From the NCBI GenBank assembly GCA_005883775.1, contig VBEU01000033.1:1-6549 (forward strand): 6,549 bases of DNA, given 5' to 3'. The notes beneath the pieces were generated by a model. That model worked only from the letters and a program-made list of their open reading frames with translations. It made no database searches and was not told the origin of the DNA. Of this stretch, positions 6,288-6,549 are shown piece after piece (position 1 is the first letter of the stretch; every line of letters starts with the position of its first letter). Made by a program: the position numbers and the translations under genes. The stretch is from Chloroflexota bacterium (GTDB taxonomy: Bacteria; Chloroflexota; Limnocylindria; P2-11E).

Positions 6288-6549
6288 CAGGCGACCCTCC
6301 GATCGGCACTTCGCGGTGCGGCGGTCGAACCCCGGACGATGAGCTCCGTATCGAGGAGCACGTGGCGGTCGACTACGGGCTCGCGTTCGAGCAAGCCGAT
6401 CAGCATCCGCGCCGCGATCGCGCCCATCTCGCGCTGCGGCACGCGCGCCGTCGTGAGAGGAGGGTCGAGGAGGTTGACCATTGGAATGTCGTTGATGCCC
6501 ACGAGCGAGAGATCCGCGGGCACGCGGACGCCGATTTCGCGCGCGGCGC
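6287..6549 (-). CDS. LacI/GalR-family transcriptional regulator, C-terminal fragment (cut by window edge)
   Basis: The last 87 codons or so of a LacI/GalR-type repressor are present, and the frame stays open to the window edge. AAREIGVRVPADLSLVGIND, then IPMVNLLDPPLTTARVP, MGAIAARMLIGLLE and the ending LIVRGSTAAP match the C-terminal half of the periplasmic-binding-protein-like effector domain, where VGFDD...PPLTTVRQP...MG..A is the usual pattern. The DNA-binding helix-turn-helix and most of the ligand pocket lie outside the window. A GTG at 6523 could look like a start but falls in the middle of the conserved domain, so it is not one. The gene runs into the ABC ATPase with a one-base overlap, so it probably controls this operon, binding the imported compound or a product of it as effector; that is inference. 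Such regulators most often respond to sugars, polyols or nucleobases. Confidence 0.9.
   Translation of the reverse strand, partial: AAREIGVRVPADLSLVGINDIPMVNLLDPPLTTARVPQREMGAIAARMLIGLLEREPVVDRHVLLDTELIVRGSTAAPRSADRRVA
6295..6300 (-). promoter_or_regulatory. Ribosome binding site of the ABC ATPase gene
   Basis: GGAGGG on the minus strand, seven bases before the ATG at 6287 and inside the last codons of the regulator gene. It indicates that the regulator and transporter are read from one message, though a promoter further upstream cannot be seen here. Confidence 0.7.

Overview
The window is a 6.5 kb piece of a GC-rich (about two-thirds G+C by eye) bacterial genome in which every gene I can support lies on the minus strand, so transcription runs from base 6549 towards base 1. 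Six complete genes with intact diagnostic motifs, one long gene fragment (a LacI-type regulator, right edge) and one very short fragment (an E1 alpha subunit, left edge) fill almost every base. The only clear intergenic gaps are 13 nt and 1 nt; all other junctions overlap by 1 or 4 nt, apart from the ABC substrate-binding protein, which starts 14 nt after the permease stop. This is a single polycistronic operon without an internal terminator or an obvious internal promoter. The organism cannot be named from this sequence. GC-rich codon use, a Gly-rich lipoprotein linker and this gene mix would suit a soil or groundwater bacterium of the Chloroflexota/Actinomycetota type, but that is a weak guess.

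In transcription order: (1) the C-terminal part of a LacI/GalR-family regulator (6287 to the edge); (2-4) a nitrate/sulfonate/taurine-type ABC importer made of ATPase (5520-6287), permease (4693-5523, GTG start) and NMT1/THI5-like lipoprotein binding protein (3611-4678); (5) a cyclase/kynurenine-formamidase-like metal hydrolase (2833-3597); (6) a zinc medium-chain alcohol dehydrogenase (1745-2836); (7) a nitroreductase-family flavoprotein (1141-1743); (8) a second, paralogous zinc alcohol dehydrogenase (68-1144); (9) the first 22 codons of what looks like a thiamine-diphosphate-dependent 2-oxoacid/acetoin dehydrogenase E1 alpha subunit (1-68).

Read together, this looks like a substrate-inducible catabolic operon. 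A small molecule is imported by the ABC system, an amide, lactone or cyclic ring is hydrolysed by the cyclase-family enzyme, hydroxyl groups are oxidised by two related Zn dehydrogenases, a flavoenzyme performs a redox step, and a ThDP enzyme beginning at the left edge cleaves or decarboxylates a 2-oxo or acetoin-like intermediate. The families are well supported; the substrate and the order of reactions are inference. I do not recognise the combination as a named pathway, and this is the main point of interest in the window. I saw no RNA genes, mobile elements, CRISPR arrays or noteworthy repeats.
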